30,827 nucleotides of DNA from Candidatus Competibacteraceae bacterium (GTDB taxonomy: Bacteria > Pseudomonadota > Gammaproteobacteria > Competibacterales > Competibacteraceae): contig CP065007.1 of NCBI GenBank assembly GCA_016699715.1, positions 3,565,001 through 3,595,827 of the forward strand, in the 5' to 3' direction. Shown one piece after another: positions 19,691 to 28,789 of this stretch. The notes beneath the pieces were generated by a model, which saw only the letters and a program-made list of their open reading frames with translations, was not told the DNA's origin and did not search any database. The translations under genes and the position numbers were made by a program. How positions within the stretch are numbered: the first letter of the stretch is position 1; each line of letters starts with the position of its first letter.

Positions 19691-19693
19691 CAA

Positions 19694-21319
19694 ATGCGAT
19701 TTACTGACTACCTGCTTTTCACCAGTCTTTTGCCGCTCGCCGCACTGGCCGAAAACGCTCCCGCTCCCGTCGACCAGCATGAGTTGAACCGCCTCGTCAC
19801 CGAAGGCGCGGCGGGCGAGGCATTCCTTCACGCCTTTGAAGCCGGCGACAAGTTGAGCGAAGTCAGTTTTGACGCCAGTCGCGGCATCGGCGCCAATATC
19901 GGCGAGGGTCGCCGTTTCACCCGCTTTCCGCGCGCCGATCTGAATGGGCCGACGGAATGGGCCAGCCACTTTCCCAAACGCGAGGGTGGCGCGAACGCGA
20001 CGTCCTGCATCGCTTGCCACAACGCGCCCTTTGCCAATGGCGCCGGCGATGTCGCGCTGAACGCAGTGGTCGATCCCGGCCATACCGGGGACCCCACCCA
20101 ATACCTCGAACGCAACACGCTACCGCTCTTTGCCCTCGGCATCCCCCAGCGCCTGGCGGAAGAAATCAGCACCGAGCTTTACGCCCAGCGCGACGCCGCC
20201 AAGGCCCGCGCCTGCACCAACGGCCGCGCTTCGGCGGTACTGCGCGCCAAGGGTGTCAGCTACGGCATACTCGAAATGACCCGCGCCACCGAGACCCCCT
20301 GCACCGTTGCCATCGACAGCTCAAAGCTCTCCGGTATCGACGCCGACCTGGTGATCAAGCCGTTCGGCTGGAAAGGCAATCACGCGACGATTCGTGCCTT
20401 CACTCGCGGTGCCGCGCATAATGAACTCGGGCTTCAGGCAGTCGAACTTGTCGGCGATCAGGACGGCGATTTCGATGGCGTCATCAATGAACTTTCCGTA
20501 GGCGACATGACCGCGCTTACGATTTACATGGCCGGTCTCGAACGCCCCGTCAGCACCCTGGAACTGGCCGATCTCGGCTTGATGGACCTGACCGCCAAAG
20601 CCCGAGCCGAAATCCGGGCGGGCGAGCTTTTATTCGGCAAAGCGCGGTGTACATCGTGCCATGTACCCGCGATGACGCTGACTGACCCGACTTTCCGAGA
20701 GCCCAGCCAGGTGCGGGGCTTTTATGACGCGATGTTCCCCGACGGCTCGGATCCGGCAACGCGCGGCCTGATCCGCGCCTCCGCCATTGCCTTTGATTTG
20801 ACGGCCGATCAGCCCAAAAACCGGATCGAGAGGGCTAACGGTGCACTCCACCGGCTCGGCGCGGTCGAGCGCACTCCCGAAGGCGTGGCGGTCGCCCGCT
20901 GGTTTAGCGACTTCAAGCGTCATGACATGGGCGAAGCTCTGGCCGATCCCGACGATCCGCTCGGCCTGGGCGCGGCGATGTTCCTCACCCGCTCGCTGGC
21001 CGGCGTCGCCTCGACCGGCCCCTGGCTTCACGACGGGCGCGCGACCACATTGGCGGACGCGATCGCCGCCCATGGCGGTGCCGCCGCCGCCAGTGCCGCG
21101 CTGTACGCCGGAATGTCGGCTGACGAACAGGACCGGATTATCGCCTTTCTGGAAAGCCTCGTGATGTATCAGGGTGAGTTCCCATTAACCGCGGGTAAAC
21201 CGGCAACTGCGGGTAAATCGGCGCGTATCGAAACAATACTTAAATATTTTCAACAGGTTATAAATTACCCATGGGCGACTTACTCGCAGTTAATGAGCAA
21301 TCACCTATCAGGCCGCTAA
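19694..21319 (+). CDS. Di-heme c-type oxidoreductase (DHOR / DUF1111-like, putative peroxidase)
   Basis: The ATG at 19694 has AGGA 7 nt upstream and gives 541 residues. The longer open frame upstream runs through the resolvase remnant and is rejected. A signal peptide (about 1-20, LAALA cleavage) sends it to the periplasm. Two heme c sites are visible: CIACH at 105-109 in the family context NATSCIACHN, and CTSCH at 319-323 followed by Met327, a plausible distal ligand. An acidic GDQDGDFDGVINELSVGD loop (about 254-271) resembles the Ca2+/structural loop of the family. The family (Di-haem oxidoreductase, putative peroxidase) is poorly characterised and distantly related to MauG/cytochrome c peroxidases. 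The gene is intact, and a C-terminal extension of about 40 residues looks unusual. It is convergent with rsmD. Confidence 0.87.
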   Translation: MRFTDYLLFTSLLPLAALAENAPAPVDQHELNRLVTEGAAGEAFLHAFEAGDKLSEVSFDASRGIGANIGEGRRFTRFPRADLNGPTEWASHFPKREGGANATSCIACHNAPFANGAGDVALNAVVDPGHTGDPTQYLERNTLPLFALGIPQRLAEEISTELYAQRDAAKARACTNGRASAVLRAKGVSYGILEMTRATETPCTVAIDSSKLSGIDADLVIKPFGWKGNHATIRAFTRGAAHNELGLQAVELVGDQDGDFDGVINELSVGDMTALTIYMAGLERPVSTLELADLGLMDLTAKARAEIRAGELLFGKARCTSCHVPAMTLTDPTFREPSQVRGFYDAMFPDGSDPATRGLIRASAIAFDLTADQPKNRIERANGALHRLGAVERTPEGVAVARWFSDFKRHDMGEALADPDDPLGLGAAMFLTRSLAGVASTGPWLHDGRATTLADAIAAHGGAAAASAALYAGMSADEQDRIIAFLESLVMYQGEFPLTAGKPATAGKSARIETILKYFQQVINYPWATYSQLMSNHLSGR

Positions 21320-21386
21320 CTGCGCATTCCCCTCTGCTGGAGTCAGGAAGCGAAAGACCGTCCGGCGCGGCGGTCGGCGATAGCCG

Positions 21387-22026
21387 TTAATCGGTTCGGA
21401 CGCTAATAGATAAGTCATGATCTCGACGCTTGTCGGGATCAGTGGCGCCTTCATCTCCGTTTCTCCGCGCCAGCCGGTAAGTGACCGCGCCGGCGGTTTT
21501 TTCCCGCCACGGGGTCCAGGGCGCGGGCAGGGTGGGCGCTCCCGCTGCCACCTCGGCTTCCAGATAAATCCAGGCGCTTGCCGCCAGCCAGCCGCCCGCT
21601 TCCAGGGCCGCGCACGCCGGTTCCAGTAAGCCCGCGCCGAACGGCGGGTCGAGCAACACGATCTCGAACGGTGTTCCCGGCTGGCCCAACCAGGCCAGCG
21701 CGTCGGCCTGTTCGACGCGGGCGCTTTGCGCGTGCAGCCGGTCGAGGTGACCCCGCAGGATGTGGGCCGCGAGCGGATGGCGTTCGACGAACACGACTTC
21801 GCCCGCGCCGCGTGACAGCGCCTCGATACCGAGCGCGCCGCTGCCGGCGAACAGATCAGAGGCAACGGGCGCCGGGCAGGACCGGCGCCAGCCAGTTGAA
21901 CAGGGTTTCCCGCACCCGGTCCGGGGTGGGGCGCAGGCCCGGCAGATCCGGAAAGGTCAACCGCCGGCCGCGCCATTGCCCGCCGATGACGCGCAACTGC
22001 TTGGCGTGACCGCCGCGCCGGTTCAT
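21387..22026 (-). pseudogene. rsmD: 16S rRNA (guanine966-N2)-methyltransferase RsmD, one frameshift
   Basis: The ATG at 22026 overlaps the stop of the upstream M16 peptidase gene (ATGA, 22023-22026), implying translational coupling. The N-terminus reads LRVIGGQWRGRRLTFPD and LRPTPDRVRETLFNWL, the RsmD signature. The frame then breaks near 21858: one surplus base after ARCL moves it to DLFAGSGALGIEALSRGAGEVVFVER (SAM-binding motif I), and LLDPPFGAG supplies the DPPF catalytic motif of N6/N2-methyltransferases. Corrected length is about 212 residues, slightly longer than E. coli RsmD (198), with an atypical charged tail after TYRLARR. It would methylate G966 of 16S rRNA. Confidence 0.88.
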
Positions 22027-23404
22027 GTGCCGGCTGGTCCCGGCGGGGTCGGGGGGGCGGGTGCGCCGGATGGAGCGGGCGGGGTCGACGCGCTCTGGCC
22101 GCCGACGATGACCACGATTTGCCGGTCGGGCTGAACATGCCGTTGCCAGGCGCTCTTGACCTGTTCCAGGTCGATGCCGTTCATGGTGCCGATAAAGGTT
22201 TGCAGGTAATCCAGCGGCAGGCCATGGAACGCGATCAGCCCCAGATAGTTGGCCAGTTTGCCGTTGCCGGCGAGATCGAGCGCGAAGCCACCGGTGATGT
22301 TCTGGCGGGCTTCCTCCAGCGTTTGGGCGTCGGGTCCATCGGCGCTGAACTGGCGCAGGGTGCTTTGCGCCAACTGTAACGCGGTGTCGGCCTGATCGTT
22401 GCGGGTTTGCAGGTTGATCAGGAAGGGGCCGGCCTGTTGCATCGGGGAAAAGGCGCTGTAGGCGCCATAAGCCAGCCCGCGCTTTTCGCGGATTTCCTGG
22501 GACAGTTGCGAAACCAGGCCGTTGCCACCCAGCACATGGTTGCCGAGATAGAGCGCGTAGTAGTCGGGGTCGTCGCGGCTGACCCCGAGCTGGCCGATGA
22601 GGATATGGCTCTGGCTGGAAGGATGGGGGATGCGGATGGTTTGGCTGGCGGTGAGGGCAGGGACCGGCGGGGCGGCGGGACCGGTTCGCCTTTGGGCAAG
22701 CCACCGACCAGGGCGTTGGCCAGTTGCTCGGCGGCGGGCCGGTCGAGATCGCCGACGATGGCGACGACCGCGTTGGCGGCGGTGTAATAGCGGCGATGGA
22801 AATGCTGAATGTCGGCGCGGGCGATGGCGTTCAGGCTGGCCGGGGTGCCATCGGATGGCGAACCGTAGGGATGATCGCCGTATAGCGCCTTAAAAAAGGT
22901 GTCTTGGGCGATGGCGCCGGGCGACTGAGCACGTTCCTGAAGCGCGGTCAGCATTTGCTGGCGGACCCGTTCCACCGCGTCGGGCGCGAAGGTGGGGTCT
23001 TTCAGCAGGCGGGCGACGGTTTCGACGGCGGGTTGCAGGTAGCGCGGGTCGGTCAGGCTACGCAGCGCCACCGAGGCCGAGTCGCGCCGCGAACTGGTGG
23101 CCAGTCGGGCGCCCACCTGGTCCATGCGGTCGGCGATGGTATCGGCCGACCAGTCGCCGGCGCCTTCCTCCAGCAGTCCGTTGGTCAGTTTCGCCAAGCC
23201 CGGTTGTTGGCCATCGCGAACCGAGCCGGCCCTGAACAGGATTTGCGCGTCCACCATCGGCAGTTCCCGGGCGGCGATGAAGTAGACCGGCACGCCGTTG
23301 GCGGTGCGCCAGTTCTGGATTTCGGGGATGGCCTGGGCCAGGCTGGAGATGAGCAGCAGCGCGGCGGCAAGAATACCCGATAGCGACGATTTCAGGTAAG
23401 GCAT
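22023..23404 (-). pseudogene. Non-catalytic M16 (insulinase-like) peptidase subunit, one frameshift
   Basis: The ATG at 23404 begins a signal peptide (about 1-26, SSLAQA) followed by an M16 domain. In place of the HxxEH zinc motif it reads GLAKLTNGLLEEG, so it cannot bind zinc in the usual way; its catalytic partner is the next gene upstream. The frame breaks near 22678, where one base is missing from a short G run. The second half (ILIGQLGVSRDDPDYYALYL, HMLGGNGLVSQLSQEIREKRGLAYG) carries the R/Y substrate-binding segment typical of M16 C-terminal domains. Corrected length is about 460 residues, ending in a Pro-rich tail. It is translationally coupled to rsmD, as in the PA0371-PA0372/rsmD cluster of Pseudomonas (from memory). 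Confidence 0.85.
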
Positions 23405-23465
23405 GGCGGGGAGAATCCTTGGCGCTCCTCTCCCATGCGGGAGAGGGGTTGGGAATGAGGGGGTT

Positions 23466-24841
23466 TTAGCGAAGGGTATGATCCATCCCGGCACTGGGCG
23501 CGGCCAGACGGCGGCCATCCAGCGGCAGCGGTTCCAGCGTGGCCACGGTCAACCGGTCGTCGGTCAGGTACTTGCGGGCGACCTCGCGCACTTGTTCCGG
23601 GGGTGACGGCCTGGAGGCGTTGCACATAGTCATCGAGTTTGTTCCAGCCCAAGCCAACCGTTTCCAGCATACCCAGCCGCATCCCCTGGTAGAACAGCGA
23701 ATCCTGCTGGTAGACATCGGCGGCGGTCGCCTGAGCGATCACCCGCGCCAGTTCCTCGGGGCTGACCGGCTCCTCGCGCAGTTTGGTTACTTCGGCGCGC
23801 AGGGCGTGTTCCAGTTCGGTAGTGCTGTGGCCCGGTGCGGGGTTTCCAGCCAGCAGAAACAGTTCTTCCAGCCGCGAGGTCGGGTTGTAGCCAGAGCCGG
23901 CGGCGGCGGCGATCTGGGAGCCGCGCACCAGATTGCGGCTGATCCGGCCACTGTTGCCGCCGTCGAGAATACCCTCCAGCACGTCCAGAGCGTAAGGCTC
24001 CCACTCTTCAGCGGCGGTTTTTAGGGTCGGGGCCTTGTAGCCGAGCAGGACGTAAGGTACTTCCGCCGGGGTTTTCACCACGATCCGGCGCTCGCCCAGT
24101 TGCGGTAGTTCCGCCGCTGGCTTGGGCGGAGTCAGTTCGCTGGGCGGCAACGGCCCGAAGTGCTTCTGGGCCAGATCACGGACCTGGGCCGGGTCCACGT
24201 CGCCGACTACCACCAGAGTGGCGTTGTTCGGGGCATACCATTGCTGGTACCAGCGCTTGAGATCGTTCAGGGAAAGGGCCTGGATGTCCTGCATCCAGCC
24301 GATGATCGGGTTGCGGTAGGGGCTGGTGAGGTAGGCGGCGGCGTAAAACCGCTCGCTGGTCAGCGACTCGGGCTGGTCTTCGGTGCGCAAGCGGCGTTCC
24401 TCGGTTACCACTTGGGCTTCCTTGCTGACGTCCTCCGGCTTGAGCAGCAGGTGGCGCATCCGGTCGGCTTCCAGCCGGAAGCTGAGTGCCAGGCGTTCCT
24501 TTTCCAGGGTCTGGAAATAGGCGGTGTAGTCGCGGCTGGTGAAGGCGTTCTCGTCGCCACCGTTGGCGGCGATCAGGCGGGAGAATTCGCTGCCCGGCAC
24601 CGTTGGGGTGCCCTTGAACATCAGGTGTTCCAGCAGGTGGGAGATGCCGGTCAGATCGCTGGGTTCATAGCTGGAGCCGACCTTGTACCAGACCTGCGAG
24701 ACCACCACCGGCGCGCGGTGATCCTCGCGCACCAGGATTTTCAGACCGTTGTCCAGGGTGAATTCGTGGACCGGCGCGCCGCGAAGGCGGCGGGGTCACG
24801 GACAGCCAGAAGGCTGCGATGAGGGTTCGACTGCGCGACAT
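23466..24841 (-). pseudogene. Catalytic M16 zinc peptidase, two frameshifts
   Basis: The ATG at 24841 (GGAG 5 nt upstream) encodes a signal-peptide-like N-terminus (MSRSRTLIAAFWLSV). The frame shifts near 24780 into VHEFTLDNGLKILV and VREDHRAPVVVSQVWYKVGS. The zinc site is intact: GISHLLEHLMFKG (HxxEH) and the distal glutamate region KEAQVVTEERR. A second shift in a five-G run near 23599-23603 leads to the proper C-terminus EQVREVARKYLTDDRL, ending at 23466; without it the frame runs on to 23392 into unlikely sequence. Corrected length is about 458 residues. Together with the downstream non-catalytic homologue it should form a heterodimeric periplasmic oligopeptidase. Confidence 0.87.
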
Positions 24842-25119
24842 GAGAACTCCGGGTTTGGCCGATTCCAAGGTTTCGATTTCGGTCATTGGGCAGCGGGCGA
24901 GGGCAAGGGTTCAGCACGACGCACACGTATCGGGAGAGTCATCTCGCGGCCATTGCGCGCTCACCATTCGTCCACAACGGTTCCCGGCTCCTCCATCAAT
25001 GTCAGTAGACCCACGAGGGTGACAGCCGCGCGGTTCGCCGCCAGTCAGCGCTGGCGGTTGCGCCCTGGATCGCGACCGGGGACGGGCGATGGTCTGCCAT
25101 TACGCCGGGTAATCGCTGG

Positions 25120-25672
25120 TTACGCCAACGACAACCGTTTGAGGACATTCTGACGGAAACGGGTTACTTGTCCGGCGCCGGTCAGTTCTCGACATAAAAT
25201 CGTCAACGCCGTATCCAAATCCATCGCCGACTCCCAGGCTTCCTCGCAGAGAATCGCGGCCATGGGGCCGATAAACTCCATCAACTCCTGCTCCAGCACG
25301 GATTTGACCCGATCGCTCAGTTCTTGGCCGCTAACCGGTTCAGCCGCTTTTCCAGACGAACCAGGCGCAACCTTGAGCTGTTCCAGGATGAGATCGGTGG
25401 GTGGCAACGCCGCTCGCTGAATGGGTGGCGGTCCTTCGGCAAAACGCGAAATGCGGATCTGGGCATCAAATCCCCGCAACAGTTCCAAGGCTTCTTGTCC
25501 ATGCTTGCTCTGGAAGGTCAGGTCAATGATCCTCGCCGTTGTTCAAGCCAATTTGGGCCAACCAATTATTGGCGAAAGCGATAAAGAGCGTACCGGTGCG
25601 CTTTTCCCGGCACAGCGTCTGGAGTTCTTCATCCACGTATCTGGCGAAATGGGGAAATTGTGTTTTGGCCAT
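25120..25672 (-). pseudogene. Small DUF4388-like protein, one frameshift; function unknown
   Basis: The ATG at 25672 lies 2 nt after the stop of the Cache-HAMP gene. One surplus base near 25529 breaks the frame; without it the product is about 183 residues. The N-terminal half (FARYVDEELQTLCREKRTGTLF, then NNGEIIDLTFQSKHGQEALELL) resembles DUF4388, a small domain in bacterial signalling proteins, with its RTGTL and NGEII elements. A Pro-rich linker follows, then a helical C-terminal domain (LEQELMEFIGPMAAILCEEAW), a module I have seen accompanying DUF4388. No enzymatic motif is present. Coupling to the sensor gene suggests they work together. The family assignment is from memory and moderate at best. 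Confidence 0.6.
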
Positions 25673-25674
25673 GT

Positions 25675-26832
25675 TCAGTTTCTCAGGAACGGGCCGCCCC
25701 AACCGCAAACGCCGATGGCGCGCCGATCATGTAAGTTTAGGGGCTTCTTGCGCAACCGCTCGAAAGCCAGTTTGATGCTGGCCGCCATCCGCTCGATGGC
25801 GCGGGCCAGGGCGCCGATTTCATCGCGGCGTTCGGTGCCGACGATTTTCCGGTCGAAGTTGCCGCGGCTGATGTTTTCGGCGACGGCCGTCAGTTCCGGA
25901 AATCGGGCTCGCCAGTTGCCGCGACAGCAAATAGGCCACGACGATCACCAACACCAGCGCGCCCGCGATCAGGAACAATGCCCGTTGCCGCGCCTCCAGC
26001 AATGGCGCGAAGGCGTCGTCGTAGTCCTGCTGGATGATCAGCGTCCAGCCCAGATTGATTTTCTGGGTATAGGCGACCACACTCTGGCCCGCTTCCTGGT
26101 AGATGATCGGGGCTTGGGCCGATTCCGGCGATTTTAGCGCCGGATGCGCGCTCAGATCCTGCAAGGCTTCGGCGACCTGCTCCGGCCTGCCGTGGGCGAT
26201 CGCCTTGTTGTTTTTGGTCGACCAAAATCGCGAATCCAGTCGTGCCGATCCTGGTGCGGGTCACTACTTGGGAAACATCCGTCAACTGCATGGCCATGGC
26301 CAAGGCTCCCACGGTCGAACCAGCGGCGGTCCGAATCGGGCTAGCCAGAATCAAGGCCGGCTTCTTGGGAGGTTTTCCCGATCACCACTTGCTGACCGAT
26401 CGGCTGGCCCGCCGATACCTGCTTGAAATAATCGCGATCACCGTAGTACTGCAACGGATTATTGTCGCTGCGCCCGACGTTTTGGCCGTCACGCCCAACG
26501 GTAAAAACCAGATAGGCCCACTCGTAGGTATCCTGAATGGCTTTCAGAACCGGTTTCTGCCGCGTTGCATCCATGGAAACGAGTTCGGGTAACGCGGCGT
26601 TTTCGCGCAGGGCACGCAGGTTCATGTCCGTCCATCCGTTCACCCTGCCGACCAGGTCGTTGGCGGTCAGCTTCAAGCTCAAATTGGTATTTTCGCGCCA
26701 GTCCCGTTCGAGCTGGTGCCCACTGACATAAAGCAAACCGCCGAGCGGAATCAGTGCCACCACAATCATCGTCAGTAGAATCTTGTGAAAGATTTTCAGC
26801 GAGAACCCGGATTTATCTTCCGTCATAACCAT
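25675..26832 (-). pseudogene. Cache-domain / HAMP membrane sensor without output domain, three frameshifts
   Basis: The start at 26832 (or the in-frame ATG at 26826) leads to TM1 (ILLTMIVVALIPLGGLLYVS). A double-Cache-like periplasmic domain follows (WTDMNLRALRENAALPELV, YLVFTVGRDGQNVGRSD, YYGDRDYFKQVSAGQPIGQQ), then a second hydrophobic segment (LFLIAGALVLVIVVAYLLS) and a HAMP domain (ELTAVAENISRGNFDRKIVG, EIGALARAIERMAASIKLA). The protein ends about 25 residues later at 25675. Frame breaks lie near 26368 (surplus base in CCC), 26211-26215 (one base short of six T) and 25900. Corrected length is about 385 residues. With no MCP, kinase or cyclase domain it resembles a truncated chemoreceptor, and its tightly linked DUF4388-like partner may supply signalling. 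Confidence 0.78.
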
Positions 26833-26842
26833 GACTCATTTC

Positions 26843-26851
26843 TTCTCAATT
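26843..26851. repeat. Left copy of the 9-bp IS target-site duplication
   Basis: TTCTCAATT here is repeated exactly at 28164-28172, directly outside the two inverted ends of the insertion sequence. Nine base pairs fits target duplications reported for some IS4-family groups. Confidence 0.88.
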
Positions 26852-26886
26852 CATTGTACAGGACAAAATCATCTAACCAAATGAAT

Positions 26887-28010
26887 TTACGTTAAAATTC
26901 TGCCGGGTGGCGTATTGGTTAGAGGTAGAAAACAGCGATTTTGAGGGCTCGATCCCAACCGTTTAAAGAGCGACTCCAGTGCCTGATGAAAAGCGTATTG
27001 CCGGGCGGATTCTTGGTGATGAAATAAACAACTTCTCAAATAATCTAATCCATAGCGAAAAGACTTTGGGTGGGACGGCCATGTTTTTGATCTTGATCGG
27101 TTTAATTTCATGGCGCCATTCACCAATAATATGCGCCCAACTAAATGCAATAGCGGAGAAAAGCCATCCATTTTTCAAGTCGCTGGGGTCAGTTATATGG
27201 GTGGATTCCAGATCGAATCCCCGAGTTTTTAAGCAAATGAAAAGCGTTTCGATCGGCCAGCGTTCCTTATAATTTTCCAACGCGGTTTCCGGTTGTTCTT
27301 GCGTTGCGAGAATAACGGAATTCACCGTTGGCCATTTTCAGACCAATCACATAAAGAGAGTGCCCCCACACGGTTCGTTGGCCCGATAAAACCAGAGCGC
27401 TGCCACGGGGTAGGCCTCGAAAAGATTTTCGGCGGAGACGGGGACCCCTCGGGAGTTAGAGATTTGCGTATTCTTTTTGATGCGTATTACGAATTTAATT
27501 TGATTTTCAATAAGATAACCAAACCATTGAATCCCAATAAACTCGCGATCCGCAAACAAGCAGGCGATCATTTGCGGGCCGAAAATCGTAAGGAATCGAT
27601 TCATTAATGCTATTCTTTCTTGGGTATTTGAGTTGCCTTTTTTATCTAAAGCAACCCATAGTATAGGAAAAGCAGATCCGATAGACGACTCCTAAAACAA
27701 GGTAATTGATATTGACATCACCATATTTCCAATTGGTTCTATCGAGTGTCAATTTGAACTGAAGCACTAGGAATGAGACTGGCAATGAACCGGGCGACTT
27801 GATTCAGAATCTAGAAAATTGACAAAAAAGTCGTTGAAGGCGTTTGTAATGAGGCCGGTTGCCCACGCCAGGAAAGGTGACAGCAATCTTTGCGAGATTG
27901 ACCGTTCCCATCTGGATGATTCCGATAATTAAATAGACGATGCAAGAGATACGCGCTCAGGTTCCAGTGAAAATGATGATGAAGCATTTCTGCAAAGTGC
28001 CGGGTATTAA
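26887..28010 (-). pseudogene. IS4-family DDE transposase, several frame breaks
   Basis: Reading the minus strand across frames gives a consistent IS4-family protein of about 370 residues. It has an N-terminal segment NTRHFAEMLHHHFHWNLSAY, then VNLAKIAVTFPG, HYKRLQRLF, the first catalytic Asp in LTLDRTNWKYGDVNINYLVLG, the second in ADREFIGIQWFGYLIENQ, and the Y-R-E-K signature YKERWPIETLFICLKTRG. It ends with FRYGLDYLRSCLF and LTNTPPGRILT. Breaks occur near 27100, 27330-27345 and at least twice between 27610 and 27900. As it stands it cannot be translated whole, although the ends of the element look fresh. The start codon is not certain. Confidence 0.8.
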
Positions 28011-28145
28011 AAAAGGGGAATTCACGGAATTAACCTCGCCTGTTTTAAATTAATGTTATCAATCAATTAGTTATGATAGCAGCAACCTCACGATCCTACT
28101 ACCCTCAAAATAGCTGTTTTTTTTTATCTTAATTTTCAGCAAGTT

Positions 28146-28163
28146 ATTTTGTCCTGTACAATA
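28146..28163 (-). repeat. Right terminal inverted repeat of the insertion sequence
   Basis: ATTTTGTCCTGTACAATA is the reverse complement of the left end at 26852-26869 with one mismatch at the outermost base. Both probably bind the transposase. Confidence 0.92.
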
Positions 28164-28172
28164 TTCTCAATT
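28164..28172. repeat. Right copy of the 9-bp IS target-site duplication
   Basis: TTCTCAATT is identical to 26843-26851 and abuts the right inverted repeat. Confidence 0.88.
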
Positions 28173-28789
28173 AGTTAACCACCCTGAATTTTCAAAGTAA
28201 ACTCGTATTCGTCGTTGAAATCAAATTATTTCTAGATATCTCACCAACGCGCCAATCGAACGGATCGTGTCGCTGCTTTACACGGCGCCGCCGCCAACAT
28301 TCGATCGCTTGTTTCTTTGTTATCCTTTATATTCAGTAAGTTGTGTCATATTTTTACAGTGCATTAGATTTATATTTAGTAAAATCCTAAGGTTAATGTT
28401 ATGATTGCACTGACATGTAAAAAATTCGAACGTTTTTGGCCCATCGAAGTGCCGGAAAGCAGTAAACTTACGAGAACCCTTCGATAGCGGGGTTTTCGAC
28501 GATTGGCGCTGCGTTTAACGGGCTATAACTGATTGCTTGTTAAGTATAAAAGATTGTTGGTAATCGGGTGCGCCGCCCGTTGTCTTAGCGGATTGCCGGA
28601 TTGCCCACAGCCTGATTGAACTAATATAAGCACATCAACGATTCCTCGGTGGTTGCAATGTCCTCATCCCTTCACGTCCCGCTTATTGGCACCGGGATCA
28701 TCGCGTCGCCTCCGCGCCAGTCTGCTCGGCTGCGGGTCAGGATTCGGGGCGATCAGGAGCTGCGTTCGCCGGACCGGACGCCGACCTGC
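28173..28789. other. AT-rich non-coding stretch, likely former regulatory region
   Basis: I see no supported gene here. The part to about 28560 is AT-rich with many short T and A runs, and would have been the upstream region of the Cache-HAMP gene before the insertion sequence arrived. A weak hairpin-like element AACCC / GGGGTTTT sits near 28476-28497. From about 28650 GC content rises and degenerate coding sequence of the next locus begins. Confidence 0.45.

Larger units (their letters stand above)
26852..28163 (-). mobile_element. Complete IS4-family insertion sequence, 1,312 bp
   Basis: The ends are 18-bp inverted repeats with 17 identities: CATTGTACAGGACAAAAT (26852-26869) on the left and the reverse complement of TATTGTACAGGACAAAAT on the right (28146-28163). 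They are flanked by the 9-bp direct repeat TTCTCAATT. The element is markedly AT-rich against its GC-rich surroundings, indicating arrival from outside. It inserted about 10 bp upstream of the Cache-HAMP gene start, so it probably separates that gene from its own promoter. It carries one transposase gene on the minus strand. Confidence 0.92.

Noticed and set aside
19535..19693. N-terminal extension of the di-heme oxidoreductase
   Set aside because: It is antisense to the resolvase remnant and lies before a clear ribosome site and signal peptide at 19694.
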